Assembly: GCA_015478895.1 (NCBI GenBank)
Contig: JADMKK010000008.1
Span: 1 to 64,000, forward strand
Direction of reading: 5' to 3'
Length of the DNA: 64,000 nucleotides
Origin: Comamonas sp.
GTDB lineage: Bacteria > Pseudomonadota > Gammaproteobacteria > Burkholderiales > Burkholderiaceae_C
The position numbers were made by a program, and so were the translations under genes. The first letter of the stretch is position 1. Every line of letters starts with the position of its first letter. The notes beneath the pieces were generated by a model that was not told the DNA's origin, did not search any database, and worked only from the letters and a program-made list of their open reading frames with translations. Below are positions 33,476 through 42,611 of the stretch, one piece after another.

Positions 33476-34054
33476 ATGATAGGCAAATTGACTGGCACGC
33501 TGCTCGAAAAGAACCCACCCCAAGTCCTCGTGGACTGCCATGGTGTGGGCTACGAAGTGCAGGTGCCCATGAGCACGTTCTACAATCTGCCCGCGCTGGG
33601 CGAAAAGATCAGCCTGCTGACACACTTTATCGTGCGCGAAGATGCCCAGCTGCTGTATGGGTTTGCCAGCCCGTCAGAGCGTCAGACATTCCGGGAGCTG
33701 ATCAAGGTCAGCGGCGTGGGGCCGCGCATGGCGCTGTCGCTGCTCAGCGGTATGGGCATTGACGATCTGGTGCAAGCCATTGCGTTGCAGGAAGTGGGTC
33801 GCTTGGTCAAAGTGCCCGGTGTTGGCAAGAAGACCGCCGAGCGCCTGCTGCTCGAACTCAAAGGCAAGCTGGGCGATGCAGTGGTCGGCACTGCCGGCGC
33901 TCAAGTCAAAAGCGATGCGCAGTCGGACATTCTGCAAGCGCTGCTGGCGCTGGGCTATTCGGACAAGGAAGCGGCCCTCAGCCTCAAAGCCCTGCCCGCC
34001 GATGTGGGCGTGAGCGACGGTATCAAGATGGCCCTGAAGGCTTTGGCAAAGTAA
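33476..34054 (+). CDS. ruvA: Holliday junction DNA helicase subunit RuvA
   Basis: The 192-residue product starts [20 protein letters not shown], the standard RuvA N-terminus. It has two helix-hairpin-helix motifs ([20 protein letters not shown] and [20 protein letters not shown]) and a C-terminal RuvB-binding domain. RuvA binds four-way junctions and loads RuvB for branch migration. ATG 33476 gives the normal family length. The ORF track start at 32540 is a shadow of phoH. It is followed 6 bp later by ruvB. Confidence 0.97.
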   Translation: MIGKLTGTLLEKNPPQVLVDCHGVGYEVQVPMSTFYNLPALGEKISLLTHFIVREDAQLLYGFASPSERQTFRELIKVSGVGPRMALSLLSGMGIDDLVQAIALQEVGRLVKVPGVGKKTAERLLLELKGKLGDAVVGTAGAQVKSDAQSDILQALLALGYSDKEAALSLKALPADVGVSDGIKMALKALAK

Positions 34055-34060
34055 TCGCCC

Positions 34061-35200
34061 ATGAGCATCCATACCGAAGATTTTGGCGAGGACTTTGCCC
34101 CCGCGCCCCAGCGCAAGCCGCGTGCCAAGGCACAGGCTACCGCTACCGCCATCGATGCGCAGCCCGAGCCTGCAGTGCGCAGCGCCACCATCTCGCCGGC
34201 GCCGGTCAATAAAAATGAAGAAGTGCTGGAGCGTGCTTTGCGCCCCAAGCTGCTGGACGAGTACGTAGGCCAGGAAAAAGCCCGCGAGCAACTGGAAATC
34301 TTTATTGGAGCTGCCAAAAAGCGGGGGGAATCGCTCGACCATGTCCTGCTGTTTGGCCCGCCTGGGCTGGGCAAAACCACGCTCAGTCACATCATTGCGG
34401 CCGAGCTGGGCGTGAACCTGCGCCAGACTTCTGGCCCCGTACTGGAAAAGCCCAAGGACTTGGCGGCGCTGCTGACCAATCTGGAAGCCAATGATGTGCT
34501 GTTCATTGACGAAATTCACCGCCTCAGCCCGGTGGTCGAAGAAATTCTCTACCCCGCGCTGGAGGATTTTCAGATCGACATCATGATTGGCGAAGGCCCG
34601 GCGGCGCGCTCCATCAAACTGGACTTGCAACCCTTCACGCTGGTCGGTGCCACGACGCGTGCCGGCATGCTGACCAACCCGCTGCGCGACCGCTTTGGCA
34701 TCGTGGCGCGACTGGAGTTTTACAACACCGAAGAATTGGCCCGCATTGTCAAGCGCAGCGCCAGTTTGCTGGGCGCGCCCATCGATGCCGAGGGCGCGCA
34801 AGAGGTGGCCAACCGTTCGCGGGGTACGCCGCGCATTGCCAACCGCCTGCTGCGCCGGGTGCGTGACTACGCCGATGTCAAAGGCGACGGCACCATCACC
34901 CAGGAAATTGCACGCAAGGCGCTGGCCATGCTGGATGTGGACCCACGCGGCTTTGACGTGATGGACCGCAAACTGCTGGAAGCCGTGGTACATCGCTTTG
35001 ATGGTGGCCCGGTGGGCGTGGACAACATTGCCGCCAGCATTGGCGAGGATGCAGGCACCATCGAAGATGTGATTGAGCCTTACCTGATTCAGCAAGGCTA
35101 TCTGCAGCGCACGCCGCGTGGGCGCATTGCCACCAAGGCAGCGTACGAGCACCTGGGGCTGGTGGTGCCGCAAACCGCTGGATCGCTATTCAACGAATAA
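34061..35200 (+). CDS. ruvB: Holliday junction DNA helicase subunit RuvB
   Basis: The 379-residue AAA+ motor has Walker A in [20 protein letters not shown] (about residue 100), Walker B in [17 protein letters not shown], sensor 1 in [20 protein letters not shown], and the C-terminal winged helix ending in [13 protein letters not shown]. It drives branch migration with RuvA. The N-terminal tail before the conserved core is about 60 residues and rich in Ala and Pro, longer than in E. coli (336 aa). ruvC is not in this window. It starts 6 bp after ruvA. Confidence 0.97.
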   Translation: MSIHTEDFGEDFAPAPQRKPRAKAQATATAIDAQPEPAVRSATISPAPVNKNEEVLERALRPKLLDEYVGQEKAREQLEIFIGAAKKRGESLDHVLLFGPPGLGKTTLSHIIAAELGVNLRQTSGPVLEKPKDLAALLTNLEANDVLFIDEIHRLSPVVEEILYPALEDFQIDIMIGEGPAARSIKLDLQPFTLVGATTRAGMLTNPLRDRFGIVARLEFYNTEELARIVKRSASLLGAPIDAEGAQEVANRSRGTPRIANRLLRRVRDYADVKGDGTITQEIARKALAMLDVDPRGFDVMDRKLLEAVVHRFDGGPVGVDNIAASIGEDAGTIEDVIEPYLIQQGYLQRTPRGRIATKAAYEHLGLVVPQTAGSLFNE

Positions 35201-35267
35201 AGCAATTGTCTGGCGCAGCCGCTGTGCGTGGCGTGCCATGCTGCGCGCAGCACTGGGAGACGTTCTG

Positions 35268-36524
35268 TTGAGCACCGAAAAAACTACCCCTTCTGTTTCA
35301 TCGCCCGCCAGCCGCAGGCGCTGGTGGCTGGGCTTGGGCGTGGTCATTATTTTGCTGGGTGGCGCTTACTGGGGGCTGCAAAAGTGGCGTGGGCCACAAG
35401 TGCCAGCAGTGCAGGTGCAAAGCCAGCCCCTGGTGCGCACGCTGCAGTTTTCTGCGCGCGTGCAAACCCGTTCGCGCGTGGGTGTGGGCAGCACGGTGGT
35501 GGGGCGTGTCGAGCAAGTCGCTGTACGTGAAGGTGATGGCGTGGCGGCAGGGCAATGGCTGGTGCAGCTGGAATCCGCTGAGTTAGAGGCGGCAGTGTCG
35601 CAATCCCAGGCCAGCTTGGCACAGGCGCAGGCGCAACTGAGCAATGTGCGCAGCAACAGCCGCATTGGCAACCAGGCCCAGGTGGCGCAGGCGCAGGCCA
35701 GCGTGGTACAGGCGCAATCGGACTGGGCACGCAACCAGCAACTGGTGGAGCAAGGCTTTCTCAGCCGCGCCGCGCTGGATGAAAAGCGCAAGGCGCTGGA
35801 TGTCGCCCAGGCCCAGTTGCAGGCGGCGCAGGCGCAAGCAGCAGCATCGGCCGATGGGGGCGCGGAGCTGAAGGTCGCAGAGGCTCAGGTGCTGCAAGCC
35901 CAAGCCGCACTGCAGGCCGCACGGGTCAAGCTCGAACAGACACGCATTACCGCGCCCAGTGCGGGCAAGGTGTTGCTGCGCGATGTGGAGCAGGGCCAGA
36001 TCGTGCAGCCGGGCACGGCGCTGCTGCAGTTGGCGCTGGAAGGCAGCACACAGATCGTGGCGCAGGTGGATGAGCGTTTCCTGGAGCAACTGCGTGAAGG
36101 TCAAAGCGCCCAGGTCGTGGCCGACGCCTTTGCCAGCCAGCGTCTGGCGGCCAAGGTGCTCTCCATTGCGCCGAGCGTGGACGCGCAGCGCGGTGCGGTG
36201 GAAGTGAAGCTGGCGCTGCAAGAAGCTGCGCCCGCCTTTTTGCGCGAAGACATGACGCTGTCGGTGTCCGTGGAAACGGGCAGAGAAGAACAGGCGTTGG
36301 TGCTGCCGCTGCAAGCGCTGCAGGGCGCACGGGAAGGCAGTGTGCAAGCCCAGGTGCTGGTGCTCGATGGCGGGCATGCCACCGCCAAGTCGGTGCAGGT
36401 GGGCCTGCGCACCTTGCAGGCCGCGCAGATCACGCAAGGCTTGCAGGCCGGTGAAACCGTGTTGCTGCCGCCAGCCAAAGAGGGCCAGCGGGTGCGTGCC
36501 CAGCCGCCAGCGAAAGCCCACTGA
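35268..36524 (+). CDS. Periplasmic adaptor (membrane fusion protein) of a MacAB/Lol-type ABC exporter
   Basis: From TTG 35268 the product has 418 residues: one N-terminal membrane anchor (LGLGVVIILLGGAYWGL), a lipoyl-like segment, and a long alpha-helical hairpin. The hairpin is rich in AQAQ and QAAQAQA repeats (about residues 100-210). The beta-barrel domain follows, starting at RITAPSAGKVLLRDVEQGQI. This is the HlyD/MacA adaptor layout. GGGAGA lies 7 bases before the TTG, which favours it over ATG 35238. The gene overlaps the permease start by one base, so adaptor, permease and ATPase form an operon. The cargo (drug, lipid or peptide) is unknown. Confidence 0.9.
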   Translation: MSTEKTTPSVSSPASRRRWWLGLGVVIILLGGAYWGLQKWRGPQVPAVQVQSQPLVRTLQFSARVQTRSRVGVGSTVVGRVEQVAVREGDGVAAGQWLVQLESAELEAAVSQSQASLAQAQAQLSNVRSNSRIGNQAQVAQAQASVVQAQSDWARNQQLVEQGFLSRAALDEKRKALDVAQAQLQAAQAQAAASADGGAELKVAEAQVLQAQAALQAARVKLEQTRITAPSAGKVLLRDVEQGQIVQPGTALLQLALEGSTQIVAQVDERFLEQLREGQSAQVVADAFASQRLAAKVLSIAPSVDAQRGAVEVKLALQEAAPAFLREDMTLSVSVETGREEQALVLPLQALQGAREGSVQAQVLVLDGGHATAKSVQVGLRTLQAAQITQGLQAGETVLLPPAKEGQRVRAQPPAKAH

Positions 36525-37756
36525 TGGGGTCGCGCGTGCCTCTGGGCTTTGAATGGAGTGTGGCCCTGCGTTTCCTGCGCGAGGGGCGCATGCAAAGCCT
36601 GCTCATCGTGGCAGGCGTGGCGGCCGGTGTCGCGGTCATCACCTATATCGCAGCGCTGATTCAAGGGCTGCAATCGAACACGGTGGACAAAACCTTGGGC
36701 ACGCAGGCGCACATCAGCCTGCGCGCGCCCGATGATCTGGTCACGCCCATTGCGCTGGCGGCAGGCAATGCTGTGGAGCTGAGTGACACGCAACCGCGTG
36801 CGCAGCGGCTGCGCTCGGTGGCCAACTGGCAGCAGTTGCTGCCGGTGCTCGAAGAGGTGCCGGGCGTGGTGGCCGTGTCGCCCATGGTGTCTGGTTCTGG
36901 CCTGGCGTTGCGTGGAGAAGCTTCGCAATCCATTGCACTGATGGGCGTGGAGCTGGAGCGCTACCAGCGCATTGTCAATCTGCGTGAAAAGATCGTTGCA
37001 GGTACGTGGGGCTTGCAGCCGGGCGACGCCATGATTGGGACTGAGCTGGCCAAAGATCTGGGTGTGCGCGCAGGGGATCGTTTCACCATCGACACGGGCA
37101 ATGTGACCGAATCGGTGCGTGTGACCGCGCTGATCGATATGGGCGTCAAAGATTTGAACCGCCGCACCGTCATCATCGGGCTGCGCAGTGCGCAAAGCCT
37201 GCTGGGCGTGCCCGGCGGTGCGACGGTGCTGGAGATGCAGGTGGCCGATGTCTGGCAGGCCGATGGCATTGCCCAGCAACTGCGCGCACGCTACCCCTAC
37301 AAGGTCGAAAGCTGGCAGGACACCAATGCGCAACTGCTGTCCGCGCTGAATGCCCAGAGCATCAGCACGGCAGTGATTCGTGGCGTGGTGCTGATTGTGG
37401 TGGTGCTGGGCATTGCCAGTGTGCTGGTGGTCAGCGTGGTGCAAAAGCGCCGCGAGATCGGCATCTTGCGCGCCATGGGCACCACGCGCGGGCAGGTGCT
37501 GCGCGTGTTTTTGCTTCAGGGCGCGGTGGTGGGGGCGCTGGGGTCGGTACTGGGCGTGGCGCTGTCCTGGGCCTTGATTGCAGTCTTTACGGCCTTTGTG
37601 CGCGGTGAAGATGGTGGACCCTTATTTCCGATTGTGCTGGGCTGGAGCGATGTGGTGTCGGCCACACTCACCGCCACCGTGTGCGGCGTGCTGGCAGCGG
37701 TGATGCCAGCGCGCAGCGCTGCCAGCATGGACCCAGCGCAAGCCATACGGGTGTAA
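36524..37756 (+). CDS. ABC exporter permease of the MacB/LolC/FtsX type
   Basis: The 410-residue protein has a transmembrane helix near residues 20-45 and a periplasmic domain of about 230 residues. Three C-terminal helices follow (VVLIVVVLGIASVLVVSVVQ, VFLLQGAVVGALGSVLGVAL and VVSATLTATVCGVLAAVMPA). The RREIGILRAMGTTRGQVLRV coupling helix contacts the ATPase in the FtsX/MacB superfamily. This four-helix mechanotransmission fold lacks a nucleotide-binding domain, which is supplied by the next gene. It likely works with the adaptor encoded just upstream. Confidence 0.9.
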   Translation: MGSRVPLGFEWSVALRFLREGRMQSLLIVAGVAAGVAVITYIAALIQGLQSNTVDKTLGTQAHISLRAPDDLVTPIALAAGNAVELSDTQPRAQRLRSVANWQQLLPVLEEVPGVVAVSPMVSGSGLALRGEASQSIALMGVELERYQRIVNLREKIVAGTWGLQPGDAMIGTELAKDLGVRAGDRFTIDTGNVTESVRVTALIDMGVKDLNRRTVIIGLRSAQSLLGVPGGATVLEMQVADVWQADGIAQQLRARYPYKVESWQDTNAQLLSALNAQSISTAVIRGVVLIVVVLGIASVLVVSVVQKRREIGILRAMGTTRGQVLRVFLLQGAVVGALGSVLGVALSWALIAVFTAFVRGEDGGPLFPIVLGWSDVVSATLTATVCGVLAAVMPARSAASMDPAQAIRV

Positions 37757-37758
37757 GC

Positions 37759-38484
37759 ATGGCTGCTGAAAAAAATCCTTCAACCTCGCCGCTCTTGCGG
37801 TTGCAAGACGTGCGCAAGTCGTACAACGTCGGCCAGCCCAATGAAGTGGAAGTGCTGCACGGCGTGAACCTGCAAGTGCAGGCGGGTGAATTTATTGCGC
37901 TGGTGGGGCCTTCCGGCTCGGGCAAAAGTACCTTGCTCAATGTGCTGGGCCTGCTGGAGCGCATGACGGCGGGCAGCTACCAGTTGCAGGGCCAGGAAAC
38001 CAGCCACCTTGACGACGATGGACTGACGCTGCTGCGCCGCCAGAGCCTGGGCTTTGTCTTCCAGTTTCATCACCTGTTGCCCGCATTTACCGCGCTGGAA
38101 AACGTGACGCTGCCCGCGTTGATGGCGCAAGGCGCAGTCCATGCACAAGACAAAGCGCGCGCTACCGAGTTGCTCAAGGCGGTGGGACTGGCTGATGCGC
38201 TGCACAAGAAACCGTCGGAGCTCTCCGGCGGCATGCAGCAGCGCGTGGCCATTGCGCGGGCGCTGGTGCACCGGCCCCCTTTGGTGCTGGCCGATGAGCC
38301 TACGGGGAATCTGGACACGCAGTCCTCGCAGGACGTGTTCGCCTTGCTGCGCGAAATCCATGCTGAACAGGGCACGGCGTTTTTGATCATTACCCACGAC
38401 CCGCGCCTGGCCGGGCGCTGTGACCGTCTGGTGGAAATTGTGGATGGCTTGATTGCGCAAGACACGCACACGCCAAATTCATAG
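37759..38484 (+). CDS. ABC exporter ATPase of the LolD/MacB type
   Basis: The 241-residue ATPase has Walker A in [20 protein letters not shown], signature LSGGMQQRVAIARAL, Walker B LVLADEPTGNLD and a switch histidine in IITHDPRLA. The QFHHLLPAFTALENVTLPAL segment is typical of the LolD/MacB/FtsE branch. It starts 2 bp after the permease stop and powers the adaptor-permease complex. The ORF track's longer start at 37681 overlaps the permease and is not needed. Transport of lipoproteins or amphiphiles is possible; no substrate can be named. Confidence 0.93.
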   Translation: MAAEKNPSTSPLLRLQDVRKSYNVGQPNEVEVLHGVNLQVQAGEFIALVGPSGSGKSTLLNVLGLLERMTAGSYQLQGQETSHLDDDGLTLLRRQSLGFVFQFHHLLPAFTALENVTLPALMAQGAVHAQDKARATELLKAVGLADALHKKPSELSGGMQQRVAIARALVHRPPLVLADEPTGNLDTQSSQDVFALLREIHAEQGTAFLIITHDPRLAGRCDRLVEIVDGLIAQDTHTPNS

Positions 38485-38490
38485 TGTTTT

Positions 38491-38526
38491 AGGCCTCTAG
38501 CCCATATAAACAAAGGGCTTGTAGCT
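38491..38526 (+). repeat. Short palindromic dispersed repeat, copy 9
   Basis: AGGCCTCTAGCCCATATAA and CAAAGGGCTTGTAGCT form the copy, starting 6 bases after the ATPase stop codon. The remaining gap up to prfC (38527-38743) holds no gene I can support. Confidence 0.75.
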
Positions 38527-38743
38527 CATTTATTTCAAGTGGCGTGTCGCACCTGCCGCATGCCCTGCACGCTGTGCCACTGCGCCAGGTAGTCGCTGCT
38601 GCAGGCGCAGTTTGCCAGTGGCGCAAAGCCACTCTGCCCGGCATTCTCGGGTGTCGGTGGAGTTTCGTGGTTTCCCTTAAAATTGCAGCCCTTCACCCTC
38701 TCGCAACGCGCGGCAGCAGCCGTGCCTGAATAGTCCCCATCCA

Positions 38744-40372
38744 GTGTCATACGCTCCAGAAACCCGGCGCCGCCGCACCTTTGCCATCATTTCTCACCCT
38801 GATGCGGGTAAGACCACGCTGACCGAAAAGCTGTTGCTGTTCTCGGGCGCAATCCAGATTGCGGGTGCCGTGAAAGGGCGCAAGGCATCGCGCCATGCCA
38901 CGTCCGACTGGATGGAGATTGAAAAGCAGCGGGGTATCTCGGTCGCATCCTCGGTGATGCAGATGAGCTACCGCGATCACGTCATCAACCTGCTCGACAC
39001 CCCCGGCCACAAGGACTTCTCGGAAGACACCTACCGCGTGCTGACGGCGGTGGACTCGGCGCTGATGGTGATCGACGCGGCCAACGGTGTGGAATCGCAG
39101 ACCCGCCGCCTGATCGAGGTGTGCCGCCAGCGCGATACGCCCATCATCACCTTCGTCAACAAGTTTGACCGTGAAGTGCGCGACCCCCTGGACATCATGG
39201 ACGAAGTCGAGCGCGAACTGGGCATGCCCTGCTGCCCCATCACCTGGCCGGTGGGCCAAGGTAAATCGTTCGGCGGCATCATCAATCTGCGCACGCAGAG
39301 CATGACGGTGTTCACCCCTGGCAGCGACCGTGGCCCCAAGGACTTTGAAGTCATTCCTTTGACCGAAGCTGATCGTCTGCGCGCCCGCTTTGGCCAGGCC
39401 TTTGACGATGCGCTGGAATCCATGGAACTGGCCGTGGGCGCCTCGGCCGAATGGGACCATGCCGCCTTCCTGGCCGGCAAGCTGACCCCGGTGTTCTTTG
39501 GCTCCGGTGTGAACAACTTCGGTGTGATGGAAGTGCTGGATGCGGTGGTCGACATGTCGCCCCCACCCGGCCCGCGCACCGCGTTTGTCGAAGTAAACCG
39601 CAATCGTGAAGAGCGCACGATCCACCCCGAAGACAAGGGTTTCGCGGGCGTGGTCTTCAAGGTGCAAGCCAATATGGACAGCAACCACCGCGACCGCATT
39701 GCGTTTGTGCGTGTGGCCTCGGGCAAGTACACCCCCGGCATGAAAATGAAGGTGCAGCGCACCGGCAAGGAACTGCGCCCGACTTCAGTGGTGACGTTCA
39801 TGTCGCAACGCCGCGAAGCGGTGGATGAGGCGTTTGCCGGTGACATCATTGGTTTCACCATCCACGGCGGCGTGCAGCTGGGCGACTCGATCACCGACGG
39901 CCCGGCGCTGCAGTTCACCGGCCTGCCGTTCTTTGCCCCCGAAATGTTCATGACCGTGGTGCTGAAGAACCCGCTGCGCACCAAGCAGCTGCAGCAAGGC
40001 CTGATGCAGCTGGGCGAAGAGGGCGCGATCCAGGTGTTCAAGCCCGATGTGGGTGGCAATATGCTGCTGGGCGCTGTCGGCCAGTTGCAGTTTGAAGTGG
40101 TGCAGCACCGCCTGAAGACCGAGTACGACTGCGACGTGCGTCTGGAAGGCTGCCAGTACACCGGTGCGCGCTGGATTACGGCCGACACCCCGGCCGAGCT
40201 GCGCGAGTTTGAAAACGCCTACCCCATGCGCCTGGCGCACGATGCCGCCGATACCCTGGCCTACCTGTGCACCAGCCCGTATGACGTGCGTTTGGCGCAG
40301 GAGCGCTTCCCCAAGATTCATTTCCACCCGCTGCGTGAACACGCCGGCTTGGCCTTGGGCAGCGCGAATTAA
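38744..40372 (+). CDS. prfC: Peptide chain release factor 3 (RF3)
   Basis: The 542-residue GTPase has the P-loop AIISHPDAGKTTLTEKLLLF, the G2 region near EKQRGISVASSVMQM, G3 (NLLDTPGHKDFSEDTYRVLT) and the NKFD motif. Domains II and III follow up to the normal end. RF3 recycles RF1 and RF2 after peptide release. The start at GTG 38744 has no clear Shine-Dalgarno sequence. It has the family's usual length (about 530 aa). A GC-rich repeat element follows the stop. Confidence 0.96.
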   Translation: MSYAPETRRRRTFAIISHPDAGKTTLTEKLLLFSGAIQIAGAVKGRKASRHATSDWMEIEKQRGISVASSVMQMSYRDHVINLLDTPGHKDFSEDTYRVLTAVDSALMVIDAANGVESQTRRLIEVCRQRDTPIITFVNKFDREVRDPLDIMDEVERELGMPCCPITWPVGQGKSFGGIINLRTQSMTVFTPGSDRGPKDFEVIPLTEADRLRARFGQAFDDALESMELAVGASAEWDHAAFLAGKLTPVFFGSGVNNFGVMEVLDAVVDMSPPPGPRTAFVEVNRNREERTIHPEDKGFAGVVFKVQANMDSNHRDRIAFVRVASGKYTPGMKMKVQRTGKELRPTSVVTFMSQRREAVDEAFAGDIIGFTIHGGVQLGDSITDGPALQFTGLPFFAPEMFMTVVLKNPLRTKQLQQGLMQLGEEGAIQVFKPDVGGNMLLGAVGQLQFEVVQHRLKTEYDCDVRLEGCQYTGARWITADTPAELREFENAYPMRLAHDAADTLAYLCTSPYDVRLAQERFPKIHFHPLREHAGLALGSAN

Positions 40373-40375
40373 CAC

Positions 40376-40495
40376 CCCCTGAGCGGCTTTGCCTAGGCGG
40401 CCCCGCCGCTTCCCCCTCTCTCGCTGCGCGGGAGGGGGACGACGCCCTCGCTGCGGGGCGGCCCTTGCTCGGCGTCTCGCCGATGTGCTGTGCCC
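40376..40495. repeat. GC-rich palindromic intergenic element after prfC
   Basis: CCCCCTGAGCGGC...GCCGCTTCCCCCTC, then a hairpin (CCCCCTCTC and GGGAGGGGG around a short loop), then CGCCCTCGCTGCGGGGCGG fill the gap between prfC and the HAD gene. No gene is present. It resembles a family of dispersed GC-rich elements in Comamonadaceae (recognition from memory) and may act as a terminator. Confidence 0.5.
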
Positions 40496-40532
40496 AGTGC
40501 TGACGTCATCTGCCCTGTATTGAGAGTTTTTT

Positions 40533-41327
40533 GTGACCCAAGAATTTCTGCGTCCCCTGTCCGAATTGCCTGTGCCCGCCCATGTGCTGGGCGTGCTGAC
40601 CGATATCGATGACACGCTGACCACCGATGGCGTCGTGCCTGAGCACGTGGTGGCAGCCATTGCGCGCCTCAAAGATGCGGGCTTGAAAGTGGTGCCGATT
40701 ACCGGCCGCCCCGTGGGCTGGAGCGTGCCGTTTGCGCGTGCTTGGCCGGTGGAGGCCATCGTGGCCGAAAACGGCGCGGTGGCGCTGCGCCGCAACGCCG
40801 AAGGTGGGCTGGACAAGCTGTACCAGCAAGACGACAGCACCCGCGTGCACAACTTTGCCAAGATGCAGGAAGTGCTGGCGCAGATTGAGCAGCAAGTGCC
40901 CGGCGCGCAGCGTGCGACCGATTCGCACGGCCGTGAGTGCGACATTGCCGTCGATCACAGCGAATTCACCAGCATGCCGCAAGCGCAGATTGACGAGTGC
41001 GTGGCCATCATGCGTGAAGCAGGCATGAATGCCACCGTCAGCTCGATCCACATCAACGGCTGGTTTGGCGACCACAACAAGCTCGAAGGTGCGCGCTGGA
41101 TTGTGCGGGAGCTGTTTGATATCGATCTGGATGCGACCATGGGCCAGTGGATCTACATTGGAGATTCGACCAACGACCAGTTGATGTTCCAGCACATGCC
41201 CCACAGCGTGGGCGTGGCCAATATTGCGCGCTTTGTGCCGCAGTTACAGCACCTGCCGCGCTATGTGACAACCGCAGAACGCGGTGACGGATTTGTGCAG
41301 CTGGCCGACCATTTGCTAAAAAAATAA
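40533..41327 (+). CDS. HAD-superfamily class IIB phosphatase
   Basis: The 264-residue product starts VLGVLTDIDDTLTTDGVVPE, with the DxDxT nucleophile motif of HAD enzymes. It continues with LKVVPITGRPVG and VAENGAVALRR, patterns of the IIB (Cof/SPP/MPGP) branch, and ends with WIYIGDSTNDQLMF (motif IV acidic pair). Members dephosphorylate sugar phosphates, for example sucrose- or mannosylglycerate-phosphates. The GTG start is 160 bp after prfC. Its TAA stop lies at the first bases of an 82-bp repeat. The substrate is unknown. Confidence 0.9.
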   Translation: MTQEFLRPLSELPVPAHVLGVLTDIDDTLTTDGVVPEHVVAAIARLKDAGLKVVPITGRPVGWSVPFARAWPVEAIVAENGAVALRRNAEGGLDKLYQQDDSTRVHNFAKMQEVLAQIEQQVPGAQRATDSHGRECDIAVDHSEFTSMPQAQIDECVAIMREAGMNATVSSIHINGWFGDHNKLEGARWIVRELFDIDLDATMGQWIYIGDSTNDQLMFQHMPHSVGVANIARFVPQLQHLPRYVTTAERGDGFVQLADHLLKK

Positions 41328-41406
41328 GAGCAGCTTGCCGTTGATGTTGCTAGGTTTGAAGATAAAAAGCATCTGAAATCCAGCAAATACAAGGGCAGGC
41401 AGCTAT
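41325..41406 (+). repeat. 82-bp long-form dispersed repeat, copy 2
   Basis: It starts TAAGAGCAGCTTGCCG and ends AAGGGCAGGCAGCTAT, matching the copy at 57950-58032 in reverse complement base for base in length. The HAD gene's TAA stop is its first three bases. Confidence 0.7.
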
Positions 41407-41415
41407 ACAAATAAA

Positions 41416-41444
41416 AAGGCCCGCAGGCGCAAGCCCCGGGCCTT
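41416..41444 (-). terminator. Rho-independent terminator of the second Bug receptor gene
   Basis: AAGGCCCG and CGGGCCTT form the stem, with further GC pairing inside. On the minus strand it is followed by TTTTTATTTG, 20 bp after the receptor stop. Confidence 0.8.
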
Positions 41445-41463
41445 GGTGTTGCCGCGGCAAGAC

Positions 41464-42453
41464 TTAGTCGATGCTGACTTGCGCCTTGTCGATCACGCCT
41501 TTGTACATGGCGGTGTCTTGGTCAATCAGTTGCTGAAAAGCGGCGGGCGTGCTGCCGATCGCACCAAAACCCAGCTGGGTGAGTTTGTCTCTGACTTCGG
41601 GTGACTGCACCGCTTCGGCAATGGTTTGCGACATCTTGTCGACAATCGCCTGCGGCGTGCCCTTGGGTGCCAGCACCCCCACCCACGAGTTCATGATGAA
41701 GCCGGGAAAGCCTGCTTCTTCCATGGTGGGTACATCGGGCTCACCCACCCAGCGCTGCTTGGAGGCCACGGCCAGCACCTTGATCTTGCCCGTTTTGGCA
41801 TGCGGCATGGGCACCAGGGCCGGGTCAAACAGCATGTCGACCTGGCCAGACATCAAGTCCGTGAGGATGGGCGCGCTGCCGTTGTAAGGCACGTGCTGCG
41901 CATTAAGGCCGTTTTCTTGCGCAAAGCGGGCGCCAATCATGTGGGCGCTGGCACCCGTGCCGCTGGAGGCGTAGTTCAGCGGATTTTTCTTGCCGTATTC
42001 AGCCAGCTGTTTGGCGTTCTTGACCGGCAGCTTGTTCGAGGTGAACAAGAACATGGGCAGATCAGCCACATGGCTCACGGCAACGAAGTCGCTGGGCTGG
42101 TAAGGCAGCTTTTTGTACAGCGACATGTTGACGGTATAAGCTGCCAGCACGCTCACAAAGGTGTAGCCATCTGCGGCTGCGCGCGTGGTTTGCGCTACGC
42201 CAATGGTGCTATTGGCGCCGGGCTTGTTTTCAATCACTACAGGTTGGCCCAAGCGCTTGCTCACGGCTTCAAACACGGTGCGGCTGACAATGTCGGTAGA
42301 GCCGCCCGGCGTATAGGGCACCGTCACTTTGATGGCTTTGCTGGGCCAGCTGGCGCTGTTGTCCTGGGCCCAGCCCTGGGTGGTAAACACTACCGTGGTC
42401 AGCGCGGCGGCAGCCAAGGCCGCGCGGCGGCTGGTGAGATGGGTGAATGCCAT
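41464..42453 (-). CDS. Bug-family (tripartite tricarboxylate) periplasmic substrate-binding protein
   Basis: The 329-residue product has a signal peptide with a twin-arginine-like start (TSRRAALAAAALTTVVFTTQ, cleaved near GWAQ). It has the Bug hallmarks WPSKAIKVTVPYTPGGSTDI and IENKPGANSTIGVAQTTRA. It binds a carboxylate in the periplasm. No permease or enzyme gene is adjacent, so its ligand cannot be inferred. GGAGACA precedes the ATG. A 33-bp inverted-repeat operator candidate lies about 60 bp upstream and a terminator follows, so it is a single-gene unit under its own control. Confidence 0.93.
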   Translation of the reverse strand: MAFTHLTSRRAALAAAALTTVVFTTQGWAQDNSASWPSKAIKVTVPYTPGGSTDIVSRTVFEAVSKRLGQPVVIENKPGANSTIGVAQTTRAAADGYTFVSVLAAYTVNMSLYKKLPYQPSDFVAVSHVADLPMFLFTSNKLPVKNAKQLAEYGKKNPLNYASSGTGASAHMIGARFAQENGLNAQHVPYNGSAPILTDLMSGQVDMLFDPALVPMPHAKTGKIKVLAVASKQRWVGEPDVPTMEEAGFPGFIMNSWVGVLAPKGTPQAIVDKMSQTIAEAVQSPEVRDKLTQLGFGAIGSTPAAFQQLIDQDTAMYKGVIDKAQVSID

Positions 42454-42505
42454 GGGAATGTCTCCGGTGCTTATGTCGTGCGGCAGTCTGTGCTGCCACC
42501 CCCTT

Positions 42506-42538
42506 AAATGTCATCAATCTTTTAAATTAATGACATTT
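42506..42538. promoter_or_regulatory. Inverted repeat upstream of the second Bug receptor, probable operator
   Basis: AAATGTCAT and ATGACATTT are exact reverse complements, 15 bases apart, in an AT-rich stretch (CTTTTAAATTA) that could hold the promoter. It starts 52 bp before the receptor start codon. Confidence 0.55.
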
Positions 42539-42611
42539 CACAGCGTAGAACCTGAGCGCTTACACACATAGCGGGCTATCCCGCACAGGCTGTCCCCAAG
42601 GCGTCAGCGCG

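Noticed and set aside
33674-35173. 499-aa minus-strand ORF
   Set aside because: Antisense shadow of ruvA and ruvB.
38535-38750. 71-aa minus-strand cysteine-containing ORF between the ABC ATPase gene and prfC
   Set aside because: It overlaps the prfC start, has no visible RBS, and I recognise no family. It may be remnant coding DNA, but the evidence is too weak.
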